A stretch of DNA of 58,281 nt from Pseudonocardia halophobica (GCF_027922425.1 NZ_BSFQ01000045.1:1-58281), one strand, 5' to 3'. Positions 48,486-57,187 are shown, counted from the first letter of the stretch. Made by a program: numbers and translations. Notes: generated by a model from the letters alone, not told the origin.

Positions 48486-48520
48486 CTCCCCCTTGTGTGT
48501 CACCGGGTCACTCGGGGGAG
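48486..48520 (-). promoter_or_regulatory. Hairpin that can hide the monooxygenase ribosome binding site
   Basis: On the minus strand CTCCCCC (48514-48520) is followed after 21 bases by GGGGGAG (48486-48492), which is the ribosome binding site 2 bases before the ATG. The loop contains GTGAC twice as a direct repeat. Confidence 0.45.
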
Positions 48521-48581
48521 CGCGCCCGGACGCTACCGATCAACGGGCGTCGGCGGAAGAACCGCCCGATTCGCCGGACCG

Positions 48582-48630
48582 GGTGATCACCGAACGCTCG
48601 TCCGGTCGTTGGGCCGAACGAGTGGTTCGG
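48582..48630. promoter_or_regulatory. Palindromes upstream of MacAB-type operon
   Basis: GGTGATCACC (48582-48591, perfect) and CCGAAC-N5-GTTCGG (48614-48630), both in the divergent spacer and close to the exporter start. Likely operators; no regulator gene is adjacent. Confidence 0.45.
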
Positions 48631-48652
48631 GGGGACCACGGCCGGGGGGACG

Positions 48653-49321
48653 ATGATCGAGCTGGAGCACGTGTCGAAGGTCTACCGGACCGGGGACATC
48701 GCGCTGCGGGCGCTCGACGACGTGAGCCTGCGGATCGACGACGGCGACCTCGTCGCGATCATGGGGCCCTCCGGGTCCGGCAAGTCGACGATGATGAACA
48801 TCCTCGGCTGCCTCGACGTCCCGAGCTCGGGCGTGTACCGCCTCGACGGCACGGACGTGGGCGGCCTGTCGGACAACCGGCTCGCCGACATCCGGAACCG
48901 CAAGATCGGTTTCGTCTTCCAGTCCTTCAACCTGCTGCCGCGGACCTCGGCGATCCGCAACGTCGAGCTGCCGATGGTCTACGCCGGCACGAAGGACCGC
49001 CGCACGCGCGCCCGGCGCGCGCTGGCGCGGGTGGGCCTGGCCGAGCGCGCGAACCACCAGCCCAACGAGCTGTCCGGCGGACAGCAGCAGCGCGTCGCGG
49101 TGGCCCGCGCCCTGGTCACGGACCCGACGATGATCCTCGCCGACGAGCCGACCGGGAACCTCGACACCGCCTCGACGGTCGACGTCATGAACCTCTTCGT
49201 GGAGCTCAACGAGGCCGGGCGCACGATCGTGCTGATCACCCACGAGCCCGAGGTCGCCGAGTTCGCCTCGCGCGTGGTCACCCTGCGCGACGGTCACATC
49301 GTGGGGGACGAGCGCCGGTGA
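48653..49321 (+). CDS. ABC transporter ATP-binding protein (MacB/LolD type)
   Basis: A 222-residue ATPase. Walker A is GPSGSGKST (38-46), the Q-loop is in FVFQSFNLLPR, the signature is LSGGQQQRVA and Walker B ends in LADEPTGNLD, with the GNLD of the MacB/FtsE/LolD group. It powers the permease encoded immediately downstream. The two genes overlap by 4 bases (GTGA), so translation is coupled. Confidence 0.94.
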   Translation: MIELEHVSKVYRTGDIALRALDDVSLRIDDGDLVAIMGPSGSGKSTMMNILGCLDVPSSGVYRLDGTDVGGLSDNRLADIRNRKIGFVFQSFNLLPRTSAIRNVELPMVYAGTKDRRTRARRALARVGLAERANHQPNELSGGQQQRVAVARALVTDPTMILADEPTGNLDTASTVDVMNLFVELNEAGRTIVLITHEPEVAEFASRVVTLRDGHIVGDERR

Positions 49322-50538
49322 ACCTCGCCGAAGCCGCCCGGATCGCCGCACGCGGGCTGCGCACCAACAAGCTGCGGTCGGTCCTGACCATGCTCGGGAT
49401 CATCATCGGCGTCGCCGCGGTGATCGTGCTGGTCGCGTTCGGCAACGGGCTGCAGCGTTTCGTCGCCGACGCCTTCGGCCCCCTGGCCAACCAGATCCAG
49501 ATCACCAAGACCCAGGGCGCGATCAGCGGCAACCGGGCCGCCCGCGACCTCACCGACGCCGACGTCGACGCCCTGTCCGACCGGAGCCGCGCCCCTGCCA
49601 TCGGGTCGGTCACGCCGTCCGTCAACGGCAGCGCGCTGCTGCAGGTGGTCGGCGACGGGCAGTACCGGTCGTCGATCCTGGGCACCCAGGCCGACTACCT
49701 CGACGTCGCCAACCGCGAGCTCGTGGTCGGCTCCTTCTTCGACGACCAGCAGGCCCGCAACAAGGCCAAGGTCGTGGTGCTCGGGCCGAACCCGGTCGCC
49801 ACCCTCTTCGGCGGGCAGGCGGGCGAGGCGCTGGGCAAGGACGTCCGCGTCGGCCGCACGACCTTCCGCGTGATCGGCGTACTCAAGGGCAACGGCCAGC
49901 AGGACGACGTCGCGGTCATGCCGCTCGGCGCCGCGCGCAGCTACCTGCTCGGCGGCGGCGACGTCGTCGACTCGATCACGGTGCGGGCCGCCTCGACCGA
50001 CGTCGTGCCCCAGGCCGTGCAGCAGGCCTCGGCGATCCTCGACCAGCGGCACCAGATCCGGGACCCGGGCGAGCGGGACTTCACGGTGACGGCGCTGCAG
50101 AGCCTGCTCGACCAGTCCTCGCAGGTCCTGTCCTTCGTGACGATCTTCGTGGCCGCCGTCGCCGGGATCTCGCTGATCGTGGGCAGCATCGGCGTCGCCA
50201 ACATCATGCTGGTCACGGTCACCGAGCGGACCCGCGAGATCGGCATCCGCAAGGCCATCGGCGCGCGCCGGCGCGCGATCCTCCAGCAGTTCCTGATCGA
50301 GTCGATGATCCTCACGGGGGTCGGCGGGGTGCTGGGCATCCTGCTCGGCATCGGCCTCTCGGTGACCGCGGGCATCGTGCTCCCGCAGCTCGTCACCGAC
50401 TTCCCCGCCCCGTCCGTGTCGGTGGGCTCGGTGGTGCTCGCCTTCACCGTCAGCCTGCTCATCGGGCTGGTCGCGGGCGGCTACCCCGCCAACCGCGCCG
50501 CCCGGATGCGGCCCATCGACGCCCTCCGGCACCAATGA
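49318..50538 (+). CDS. MacB-type ABC permease
   Basis: A 406-residue permease with the MacB layout: one N-terminal helix (about 20-42, SVLTMLGIIIGVAAVIVLVA), a large extracytoplasmic domain (about 45-265) and three C-terminal helices with IGVANIMLVTVTERTREIGI, then RKAIGARR, the conserved coupling region. It works by mechanotransmission rather than moving substrate through the membrane. With the ATPase and the adaptor lipoprotein it forms an export or envelope-remodelling complex. The start overlaps the ATPase stop. Confidence 0.93.
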   Translation: MNLAEAARIAARGLRTNKLRSVLTMLGIIIGVAAVIVLVAFGNGLQRFVADAFGPLANQIQITKTQGAISGNRAARDLTDADVDALSDRSRAPAIGSVTPSVNGSALLQVVGDGQYRSSILGTQADYLDVANRELVVGSFFDDQQARNKAKVVVLGPNPVATLFGGQAGEALGKDVRVGRTTFRVIGVLKGNGQQDDVAVMPLGAARSYLLGGGDVVDSITVRAASTDVVPQAVQQASAILDQRHQIRDPGERDFTVTALQSLLDQSSQVLSFVTIFVAAVAGISLIVGSIGVANIMLVTVTERTREIGIRKAIGARRRAILQQFLIESMILTGVGGVLGILLGIGLSVTAGIVLPQLVTDFPAPSVSVGSVVLAFTVSLLIGLVAGGYPANRAARMRPIDALRHQ

Positions 50539-50566
50539 TCCCGACGACCCGGGGAGTGATCCCGTC

Positions 50567-52207
50567 GTGACCGCACGGACCACAGCGAAGGCCCGGACCC
50601 GGGTGCTGCGCGCCGCCGGACTGGCCGGCCTGCTCGCCCTGGCCGCGGCGTGCACCGGGGACACCCCGGCGCCGCCGACCGCCGCCGTCGACCGGGGCAC
50701 GGTGTCCTCGGCCGTCTCGGCGTCGGGCAGCCTCGTCTCGATCACCCAGCAGAACCTCGGCTTCGCCGACCGGGGGCAGATCGCCGAGCTGTTCGTGAAG
50801 GTGGGCGACGCCGTCCAGGCCGGACAGCCGCTCGCCCGGCTCGACGACGCCGCCGCCCGCTCCCAGCTCGCCTCCGCCCAGGCCAAGCTGGACCAGCAGC
50901 AGGCCTCGCTCGGCAAGCTGACCGGCGGGAACTCGGTCGAGGCGGCGCAGGCGGCGCTCGACTCCGCCCACGAGGTCCTCGACGCCACCCGCGACCAGGT
51001 CGCGGCCACCGACGCGGCGGACGCCTCCGCGGTCGACCGGGCGAGGGTGCAGCTCGCCTTCGACAAGAAGCAGCTGGAACTGGCCAAGCGGCAGTTGCAG
51101 AAGGACCAGAAGGCGTGTGCGGCGGCGACCGCGGCTGCGACTGAATCGTCGAGCACGACGCTGCTTCCGCTGGGAAGCACGGGAGGTGCCGCTGACACCG
51201 GGTCGACAGGGACCGGCACAGGGACCGGGGCCGACGGGGACACCAGCACCGACCCGGCCTGCACAGCCCTCCGCACCGACCAGCAGGCCGTGCAGACCGC
51301 CAAGGCCAACGTGGTCTCGTCCCAGACCGCCCTCGACGCCGCCGAGCACCAGCGCGACACCGATCGGGCTCAGGGCCGGGTGAACATCGCCAACGCCGAG
51401 AGCACCGTCTCCGACGCCCAGAGCCAGCTCGACAGCGCCGGCAACGACGCCCCGGCCGACATCGACGTGCAGGCGGCCGTGGTCCGCGACGCCGAGAACA
51501 CCGTCGCCGACGCCCAGCGGGCCGTCGACAACGCCGTGCTCCGCGCTCCGGTGGCCGGGACCGTGTCCGCGGTCAACGGCGCGGTCGGGGACTTCGTCGC
51601 CGCGGCCGGCGGCGCCACCCCGCTGGCCCCCGGCACGGACGCCCGCATCCCGGCGGCCGCCGGTTCGGCCGACGCGGCAGCCGCGGACTCCGCCTCGAAC
51701 GGCGCCTTCATCACGCTGAACGACCTGCAGACCTTCCAGCTCGTCGTCCCGTTCGAGGAGAGCGACGCGGCGCAGGTCGCGCCCAACCAGCGCGTCGACG
51801 TGACGGTGGACGCGGTGCCGGGCCTGACCTCGCCGGGGACGGTGGTCGCCGTCGCGCCGACCGCCGACCAGATCTCCGGCGTGGTCAGCTTCTACGCGAC
51901 GATCGTGCTCACCCAGGTCGACCCGCAGCTCAAGGACGGCCAGACCGCGCAGGCCGACGTCCTCACGAAGGTCGTCGACGACGTGCTCCGCGTCCCGGCC
52001 GCCGCCGTGCGCCAGGAGAACGGGCGGACCGTGGTGTCGGTACCGGGCTCCGACGGCCAGGCGGTCACCCGCGAGTTCACGCCCGGCGTGGTCGGCGACA
52101 GCTTCACCGAGGTCCGCGCGGGCCTCGACGAGGGCCAGGAGGTGCTCCTGCCGCAGGCGACCGTCCAGGCCACCGCCAACGGCGGCGGGGGCCCCCGCGG
52201 CAACTGA
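50567..52207 (+). CDS. Periplasmic adaptor lipoprotein (MacA/HlyD-like)
   Basis: A 546-residue adaptor. The signal peptide ends in LLALAAAC, with C29 as the lipid-modified residue. A biotinyl-lipoyl half (ADRGQIAELFVKVGDAVQAG) is followed by a long helical hairpin region interrupted by a Ser/Thr/Gly-rich linker (about 197-228). The second lipoyl half is LRAPVAGTVSAVNGAVGD, followed by beta-barrel and membrane-proximal domains. In Gram-positives such adaptors complete MacAB-like transporters without an outer-membrane channel. It lies 28 bases after the permease gene as the last operon member. The linker is unusual for MacA and may be flexible. Confidence 0.9.
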   Translation: MTARTTAKARTRVLRAAGLAGLLALAAACTGDTPAPPTAAVDRGTVSSAVSASGSLVSITQQNLGFADRGQIAELFVKVGDAVQAGQPLARLDDAAARSQLASAQAKLDQQQASLGKLTGGNSVEAAQAALDSAHEVLDATRDQVAATDAADASAVDRARVQLAFDKKQLELAKRQLQKDQKACAAATAAATESSSTTLLPLGSTGGAADTGSTGTGTGTGADGDTSTDPACTALRTDQQAVQTAKANVVSSQTALDAAEHQRDTDRAQGRVNIANAESTVSDAQSQLDSAGNDAPADIDVQAAVVRDAENTVADAQRAVDNAVLRAPVAGTVSAVNGAVGDFVAAAGGATPLAPGTDARIPAAAGSADAAAADSASNGAFITLNDLQTFQLVVPFEESDAAQVAPNQRVDVTVDAVPGLTSPGTVVAVAPTADQISGVVSFYATIVLTQVDPQLKDGQTAQADVLTKVVDDVLRVPAAAVRQENGRTVVSVPGSDGQAVTREFTPGVVGDSFTEVRAGLDEGQEVLLPQATVQATANGGGGPRGN

Positions 52208-52216
52208 GGCGCGGCG

Positions 52217-52516
52217 TCAGCGCATCGCCTTCTCGGTGGTCTTCTGCAGGATCTCCGGGAGGTCGGTGCCCCGCTTCTCGCTGCTGTAGAGGTCGAGCCG
52301 GTTGGTGGCCTCGGCGAACCGCAGGAACGTGTCCACGCTGGCCACGACCACGCGCGCGTCGATCGTGAGGAGCTCGATGCCGACGATCGACACGCGCACG
52401 AACACGTCGATCACGAGCCCCTTGTCGAGGATCAGCTCGACGACGTCGGCGAGCCCGCTGGAGCCGCCACCGCCCGAACGCTGAACGTGGCCGCCGCCCG
52501 TCGTCGCCACCGTCAC
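52217..52516 (-). CDS. Gas vesicle protein, GvpA/GvpJ family (orphan)
   Basis: A 99-residue protein. Residues 21-78 match the GvpA/GvpJ shell-protein core closely: GLADVVELILDKGLVIDVFV, then RVSIVGIELLTIDARVVVAS and VDTFLRFAEA. The N-terminus is glycine-rich, and a charged C-terminal tail ends TTEKAMR. GvpA builds the gas vesicle wall, and GvpJ is a minor tip-related relative. Gas vesicles need about eight to fourteen gvp genes, and none of the others is in this window. The GTG is preferred because GGAGG lies 8 bases before it; an ATG 24 bases upstream lacks a ribosome binding site. Confidence 0.87.
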   Translation of the reverse strand: MTVATTGGGHVQRSGGGGSSGLADVVELILDKGLVIDVFVRVSIVGIELLTIDARVVVASVDTFLRFAEATNRLDLYSSEKRGTDLPEILQKTTEKAMR

Positions 52517-52666
52517 CGTGTCTCCCTCCGTCGACGGCATCAGGTACCCGATCCGGTGATGCGGAACGCGCGGTGACGCGAAGTTGGGCCGCGCGGGTGA
52601 CGGCGGACGGCCGTCGGTGGTCGCTCAGCGGAGCGTGACTCCGCGCGGAACGGGCACCCGTGCCCC

Positions 52667-53473
52667 GTGCAGACTCCCCACGACTTCCCCCGCACCGCGA
52701 TCGTCACCGGCTCGGACTCCGGCATCGGGCGGGCCACCGCCGTCGCGCTGGCGAGGGCCGGCTGCGACCTCGGCATCACCTGGCACGAGGACGACAAGGG
52801 CGCCGAGGCCACCGCGGAGGAGGTCCGCGGCCTGGGCCGCCGCGCGGAGGTGCGCCGGCTCGACCTGACCGGGCTGCCCGGCGCGGCCGACGTCGTCGAC
52901 GAGCTCGCCGACGCTCTCGGCGGGGTGGACGTGCTGGTCAACGGCTCGGGCACCGGAACCTCGACGCCGCTGCTCGAGCTGGGCTTCGACCAGTGGCGCG
53001 AGGTGATCTCCACCGACCTCGACGGCGCCTTCCTCTGCCTGCAGCGGGCCGCCCGGCGCATGGTCGACGCGGGCCGCGGCGGGCGGATCGTCAACATCAC
53101 CAGCGTGCACGAGCACGCGCCGCGGGTCGGCGCGGCGCCGTACTGCGCGGCGAAGGGCGGCCTCGGCCTGCTCACGAGGACCGCGGCGATCGAGCTCGCC
53201 GAGCACGGGATCACCGTCAACGCGGTGGCGCCCGGGGAGATCGCGACGCCGATGACGGGTCAGGAGGACGAGGACCCGACGGGGACCTCGCGGCCCGGCG
53301 TGCCGCTCGGGCGGCCCGGGCACGCCGCCGAGATCGCCGACGTGATCGCGTTCCTCGCCTCGCCCGCGGCGTCGTACGTCACGGGCGCTTCGTGGGTCGT
53401 CGACGGCGGCATGCTGCAGATGGGCCCGATGGCGGGCTCCCACCTCCCGTCCGACGACTGGCGGCGCGGCTGA
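52667..53473 (+). CDS. SDR family oxidoreductase
   Basis: A 268-residue SDR. The cofactor motif is TGSDSGIG (about 14-21), and the usual NNAG is replaced by NGSGTG. The catalytic S is in NITSVHEHAP, with Y and K in YCAAKGG, and the C-terminus has VVDGGML. The sequence resembles glucose-1-dehydrogenase-type and YgfF-like SDRs. The GTG start is preceded by a small GGGCAC/GTGCCC hairpin rather than a ribosome binding site. An alpha/beta hydrolase gene follows after 8 bases. Confidence 0.88.
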   Translation: MQTPHDFPRTAIVTGSDSGIGRATAVALARAGCDLGITWHEDDKGAEATAEEVRGLGRRAEVRRLDLTGLPGAADVVDELADALGGVDVLVNGSGTGTSTPLLELGFDQWREVISTDLDGAFLCLQRAARRMVDAGRGGRIVNITSVHEHAPRVGAAPYCAAKGGLGLLTRTAAIELAEHGITVNAVAPGEIATPMTGQEDEDPTGTSRPGVPLGRPGHAAEIADVIAFLASPAASYVTGASWVVDGGMLQMGPMAGSHLPSDDWRRG

Positions 53474-53481
53474 GCGGCCCG

Positions 53482-54129
53482 GTGCACCCGTTCGTGCTGG
53501 TCCCCGGGCTCGGTCTGTCCGGGGCGAGCTGGGGCCCGACGCTGAGCGAGCTCGGGGCGGGCGCCGACGTCGTCACACTGCCCGGGTTCGGCGAGCGCGT
53601 CCGCCGGGGCGACCGGCTCGATCCGCCGGCGCAGGCCTGTCGCGTGCTGGAAGCGGCGAATCTCGCCGACCGGGTCGTCCTGGGGCACTCGGCGAGCTGC
53701 CAGGTGGTGGCGGAGGCGGCAGCGCGGGCACCGCGCCCGCCGAGGGCGCTGGTGCTCGTCGGGCCGACGACGGACCCCTCCGGCGGCACCTGGCCGCGGC
53801 TGGTGGAGCGCTGGCTGCGCACGGCCGCGCACGAGTGGCCTGCGCAGGCGCCGCTGCTCGTGCGGGACTACCTGCGGACCGGGCTCGGCGGGATGGCGCG
53901 CACGCTGCACGTCGCCCGCCGGCACCGGATCGAGCCGGCGCTCGCGGCCGTCCGCTGCCCCGTGCTCGTGGTGCGGGGGCGGCACGACCGGATCGCCCCC
54001 GCGGGCTGGGCCGAACACCTCGCACGCACCGCGCCGAGGGGCCGGGCCTTCACGCTGCCGGCGGGCGGGCACATGGTGCCGATCACCCATCCGGAGCTGC
54101 TGGCCCCGGTCGTCAGCCGGCTCGGCTGA
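53482..54129 (+). CDS. Alpha/beta hydrolase
   Basis: A 215-residue alpha/beta hydrolase, short for the fold. The nucleophile is S70 in LGHSASCQ, the acid is D in VVRGRHDRIAP, and the base is H in AGGHMVPI, so the triad is complete. The oxyanion region near the N-terminus is LVPGLGLSG. It is probably an esterase or lactonase. It directly follows the SDR gene and is likely cotranscribed; the pair could act in sequence on an ester-containing alcohol. The start is the first GTG before the fold. Confidence 0.85.
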   Translation: MHPFVLVPGLGLSGASWGPTLSELGAGADVVTLPGFGERVRRGDRLDPPAQACRVLEAANLADRVVLGHSASCQVVAEAAARAPRPPRALVLVGPTTDPSGGTWPRLVERWLRTAAHEWPAQAPLLVRDYLRTGLGGMARTLHVARRHRIEPALAAVRCPVLVVRGRHDRIAPAGWAEHLARTAPRGRAFTLPAGGHMVPITHPELLAPVVSRLG

Positions 54130-54147
54130 CGACCGGGGCGCCGCAGG

Positions 54148-54588
54148 TCAGGCCGGACCGCCGAGGTGGTCCTTGATCTCCTTCATCACGGTGTTGGGCC
54201 CGTCGACCTCGCGCAGGCCCTTCAGCGTGTCGACCAGGTCGTCCGGCGCGCCGTTCTGCTTCGCGGTCTCCGCGAGCCGCGAGCCGTCGGCCGGGTAGTC
54301 GACCCCCTTGAGGTACCGCTGCACCTCGTTGACCTGGAAGGCCGGGCCGTCGATGTCCTTGGTCGGCCGCTCGGCCTGCGAGTTGCCGCCCGGCGTCGAC
54401 CCGCCGAGCTCACCCTTCAGCTCGGCCATCACCGCGTTGGGGCCGTCGACCTGGCGGAGCCCGCGCAGGTTCTGCACCAACTCCTCGTCGGCGCCGTTCT
54501 TCTGCGCCAGCTCGGCGAGCTGGTCGCCGTTCATGGGGTAGTCCGCGCCCTTGAGCGCCTTCTGGACCTCGGTCACCTGGAACGCCAT
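54148..54588 (-). CDS. Tandem DUF2795 domain protein
   Basis: A 146-residue soluble protein made of two copies of the small helical DUF2795 module, at about residues 1-62 and 84-146. Corresponding segments are VTEVQKALKGADYPMNG with VNEVQRYLKGVDYPADG, and LRGLRQVDGPNAVM with LKGLREVDGPNTVM. The linker (GGSTPGGNSQAERPTKDIDG) is flexible. DUF2795 proteins are common in actinobacteria and cyanobacteria, and their function is unknown. The high identity between the two modules points to recent internal duplication. Confidence 0.87.
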   Translation of the reverse strand: MAFQVTEVQKALKGADYPMNGDQLAELAQKNGADEELVQNLRGLRQVDGPNAVMAELKGELGGSTPGGNSQAERPTKDIDGPAFQVNEVQRYLKGVDYPADGSRLAETAKQNGAPDDLVDTLKGLREVDGPNTVMKEIKDHLGGPA

Positions 54589-54658
54589 GGCGGGGGCGTA
54601 CCCGGGGCGCGCGGGCTCACGCCCCACGATCGACGGTCGGCGCGCCTACCGTGGGCAT

Positions 54659-55369
54659 GTGCCCGATCTGCGGTTCTACTTCGACCCGGCGTGCCCGTTC
54701 GCGTGGATGACCAGCAAGTGGGTGCGCACCGTGCAGCGCCGGCGCGCCTACGAGGTCGAGTGGCGGTTCGTCTCGTTGCGCCTGCTCAACGCCCACGTCG
54801 ACTACGACGCCCACTTCCCCGCCGGCTACGAGGCCGGCCACACCGCGGGCCTGCGGCTGCTGCGGCTCGCCGCCCGGGTGCGCGAGGAGCACGGGCCCGA
54901 CGTGGTCGCCCCGTTGTACGAGGCGCTCGGCCGGCTCCTCTACGAGCGCACGGAGCAACCGGACGAGGGGGGCTCGCGCACGCGCGCGATCGCGACCGGG
55001 GCGCTCGAAGCGGTCGGGCTGCCGGCCCGGCTCGGCACCGCGCTCGACGACGAGGGGCTCGACGCGGTGGTCCGCGCGGAGACCGACGAGGCCCTCGCGC
55101 TGACCGGCAAGGACGTCGGCACCCCGATCCTGCACTTCGCCCCGCCGGAGGGGACCGCGCTGTTCGGCCCGGTGATCAGCAGGTTGCCCGCCGAGGACGA
55201 GGCGGTCGCGCTCTGGGACCACGTCGTGGCGCTCGCCGCCTTCCCCGGGTTCGCCGAGCTCAAGCGCAGCCTGCGCGAGCGCCCGCAGCTGCCCTCGTTC
55301 GGCGTGCGGACCGGCGAGGTCGGGCTGGTGGAGGACTGGCACGGCGGCAGCCGCCGGCTCAAGCGCTGA
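54659..55369 (+). CDS. DsbA-fold protein, Rv2466c family, monothiol variant
   Basis: A 236-residue thioredoxin-fold protein with a helical insert. The N-terminal FYFDPACPFAWMTSKWV matches the Rv2466c family (mycothiol-dependent reductase, FWFDPLCPWCWITSRW in M. tuberculosis). C12 is kept, but the second active-site cysteine is alanine (A15). Such monothiol forms can still react through a mixed disulfide with mycothiol. GKDVGTPILHF and ALFGPVISRLP with FPGFAELKR complete the family pattern. TACCGT ends 6 bases before the GTG, so translation is probably leaderless. Confidence 0.87.
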   Translation: MPDLRFYFDPACPFAWMTSKWVRTVQRRRAYEVEWRFVSLRLLNAHVDYDAHFPAGYEAGHTAGLRLLRLAARVREEHGPDVVAPLYEALGRLLYERTEQPDEGGSRTRAIATGALEAVGLPARLGTALDDEGLDAVVRAETDEALALTGKDVGTPILHFAPPEGTALFGPVISRLPAEDEAVALWDHVVALAAFPGFAELKRSLRERPQLPSFGVRTGEVGLVEDWHGGSRRLKR

Positions 55370-55451
55370 GGGCGTGGTCGGGCCGACGGGGTAACGCGGC
55401 GATCGATCCGGGCGAACCGGCCGGTGCCGATCATCGCGCCGAGGAGGGCCC

Positions 55452-56276
55452 GTGAGCAGCACCGACAGCCCGGACATCGCGCTTCACGACTTCACGGACC
55501 TCGACCACGCCGCACTCCCCGCGACCTACGTCGCGGCGCTCGAGGCCTTCGACCGGCTCCCGCTCCTGCGCGAGCTCAAGGCCCTCGCGATCGAGCGCAC
55601 CGGCACCGGACCGGGCAGCCGGGTGCTCGACGTCGGGTGCGGGTTCGGGCTCGAGACCCTCCGGCTCGCCCGGCGTGTGCAGCCCGGCGGCGCCGTGACC
55701 GGCGTCGACCTCAGCGCGGACTTCGTGGCCGAGGGCCGGCGCCGCGCGGCCGCCGAGGGGGTGCCCGTCGAGCTCCTGCGGGCGGACGCGCGACACCTGC
55801 CCTTCGCCGACGCGTCCTTCGACGTCACCCGCATCGAGCGCGTCCTGATCTACCTCGACGACCCGTGGGCCGCCCTGCGCGAGATCGTCCGGGTGACCCG
55901 GCCCGGCGGTGTGATCGCGATCATCGCGCCGGACTTCGACACCAACACCGTGAACGTCCCGGACGAGGCGCTCGCCCGCGCGGTGCTCGCCCACGAGTGC
56001 GACACCGCCGTGGTCCACGGGCTCCTTGCCCGTGACCTGCGCGGACACCTCCTGGACCTGGGCGTCCGGGACGTCCGGGTCGCCAGCCGCATGGTCGTGT
56101 TCGACCCGGACCTCGCGGCGCAGTACTTCACCGGGATCGGGCGGTCCGCCGGCGCGGCCGGGGTGATCGACCAGGAGGCGGCCACGCGCTGGGTCGCGAC
56201 GATCGCCGAGCTCCACCGGACCGACCGGCTCTTCGCCGCGATCGGCTACTACCTGTTCACCGGGCGGGTCGGCTGA
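55452..56276 (+). CDS. SAM-dependent methyltransferase (UbiE/ubiquinone type)
   Basis: A 274-residue class I methyltransferase. Motif I is VLDVGCGFGLETLRLA (about 57-72), followed by VTGVDLSADFV and LRADARHLPFADASFD. The C-terminal third is helical and may form the substrate cap. It resembles methyltransferases acting on small metabolites, but no substrate can be named. The GTG has a strong GAGGAGG ribosome binding site. Confidence 0.87.
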   Translation: MSSTDSPDIALHDFTDLDHAALPATYVAALEAFDRLPLLRELKALAIERTGTGPGSRVLDVGCGFGLETLRLARRVQPGGAVTGVDLSADFVAEGRRRAAAEGVPVELLRADARHLPFADASFDVTRIERVLIYLDDPWAALREIVRVTRPGGVIAIIAPDFDTNTVNVPDEALARAVLAHECDTAVVHGLLARDLRGHLLDLGVRDVRVASRMVVFDPDLAAQYFTGIGRSAGAAGVIDQEAATRWVATIAELHRTDRLFAAIGYYLFTGRVG

Positions 56277-56292
56277 CCGCCGGGCCCGGCCG

Positions 56293-57135
56293 TCAGCCCG
56301 CGAACTCCAGCACCGGCAGCCCGCGCACCCCGGGATCGACGGCGAAGAGCGCGCCGGCCAGCGGCTCCGCGCCCGGCTCCATCCCCTCGGCCGAGGTGGT
56401 CACGTACAGCGTGTCGAGGTCGGGACCGCCGAAGGCGCAGGCCGTGACCCGCGAAACCGGCAGCCGGACGCGGGCGTCGAGCCGGCCCTCCGGCGTGTAG
56501 CGGTGCACCGCGGAGCCTCCCCACAACGCGACCCAGACCCCACCCCCGGCGTCGACCGTGAGCCCGTCCGGGTGGCCGGTGACCTCGACGAACGGGTGTC
56601 GGGACGCCGGGCCCGCGGCGAGGTCGAACACGTCGACTCGGCCGGTGGGGGTGTCGTTGTAGTAGACGCGGGTGCCGGTGGGATCCACGCCCAGCCCGTT
56701 GGAGACGGTGACGCCGGTGAGCACCGGCTCCACGGTCAGGTCCGGGTCGAGCCGGTAGAGGGTGCCGGCGCCCGGGCGCTCGTCGTAGGCCATGGACCCG
56801 CACCAGAAGGCGCCGTCGGGGGTGCAGCCGCCCTCGTTGAACCGGATGCCCGGATCGCTCCACACCGGACCGAGGTCGCGCTCGCAGCGCAGCTCGTCGT
56901 CGAGCAGGAGCAGGGTGCGCTCGCCGGCGAGGACGACGCCGCCGCCGCGCCGCGGGCGGAAGGCGGCGGCCACGTCGGCGACGTGCGTGCGCCGGACCTC
57001 GCCGCCCGCGAGCTCGAGGATGTCGCCGGCGAGCATGTCCACCCACCGGACGCCGGCCCAGGAGGGGTGCCAGACCGGCCCCTCCCCGTGGTGGGCCACC
57101 GGCCCCGTCACCGGCTCCGCCCGCAGCTCGCGCAT
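56293..57135 (-). CDS. SMP-30/gluconolactonase family lactonase
   Basis: A 280-residue six-bladed propeller. The metal ligands of the family are visible: E18 in HGEGPVW, N in VSNGLGVD (about 145) and D in GHPDGLTVD (about 189). It hydrolyses sugar lactones or related esters, usually with a divalent metal, in the cytoplasm. It lies about 90 bases downstream of the HMG-CoA lyase gene on the same strand, with a hairpin between, so it is probably transcribed separately. Confidence 0.9.
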   Translation of the reverse strand: MRELRAEPVTGPVAHHGEGPVWHPSWAGVRWVDMLAGDILELAGGEVRRTHVADVAAAFRPRRGGGVVLAGERTLLLLDDELRCERDLGPVWSDPGIRFNEGGCTPDGAFWCGSMAYDERPGAGTLYRLDPDLTVEPVLTGVTVSNGLGVDPTGTRVYYNDTPTGRVDVFDLAAGPASRHPFVEVTGHPDGLTVDAGGGVWVALWGGSAVHRYTPEGRLDARVRLPVSRVTACAFGGPDLDTLYVTTSAEGMEPGAEPLAGALFAVDPGVRGLPVLEFAG

Positions 57136-57187
57136 GCCCCGCCCCCTCGGTCAGTCCTGCGAGCAGACCGTAGAGCGTGAGGCGGTC

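Noticed and set aside
46498..50538. Open plus-strand frame of over 1300 codons
   Set aside because: It runs antisense through the monooxygenase gene and only becomes real as the MacB permease from 49318. High GC keeps shadow frames open.
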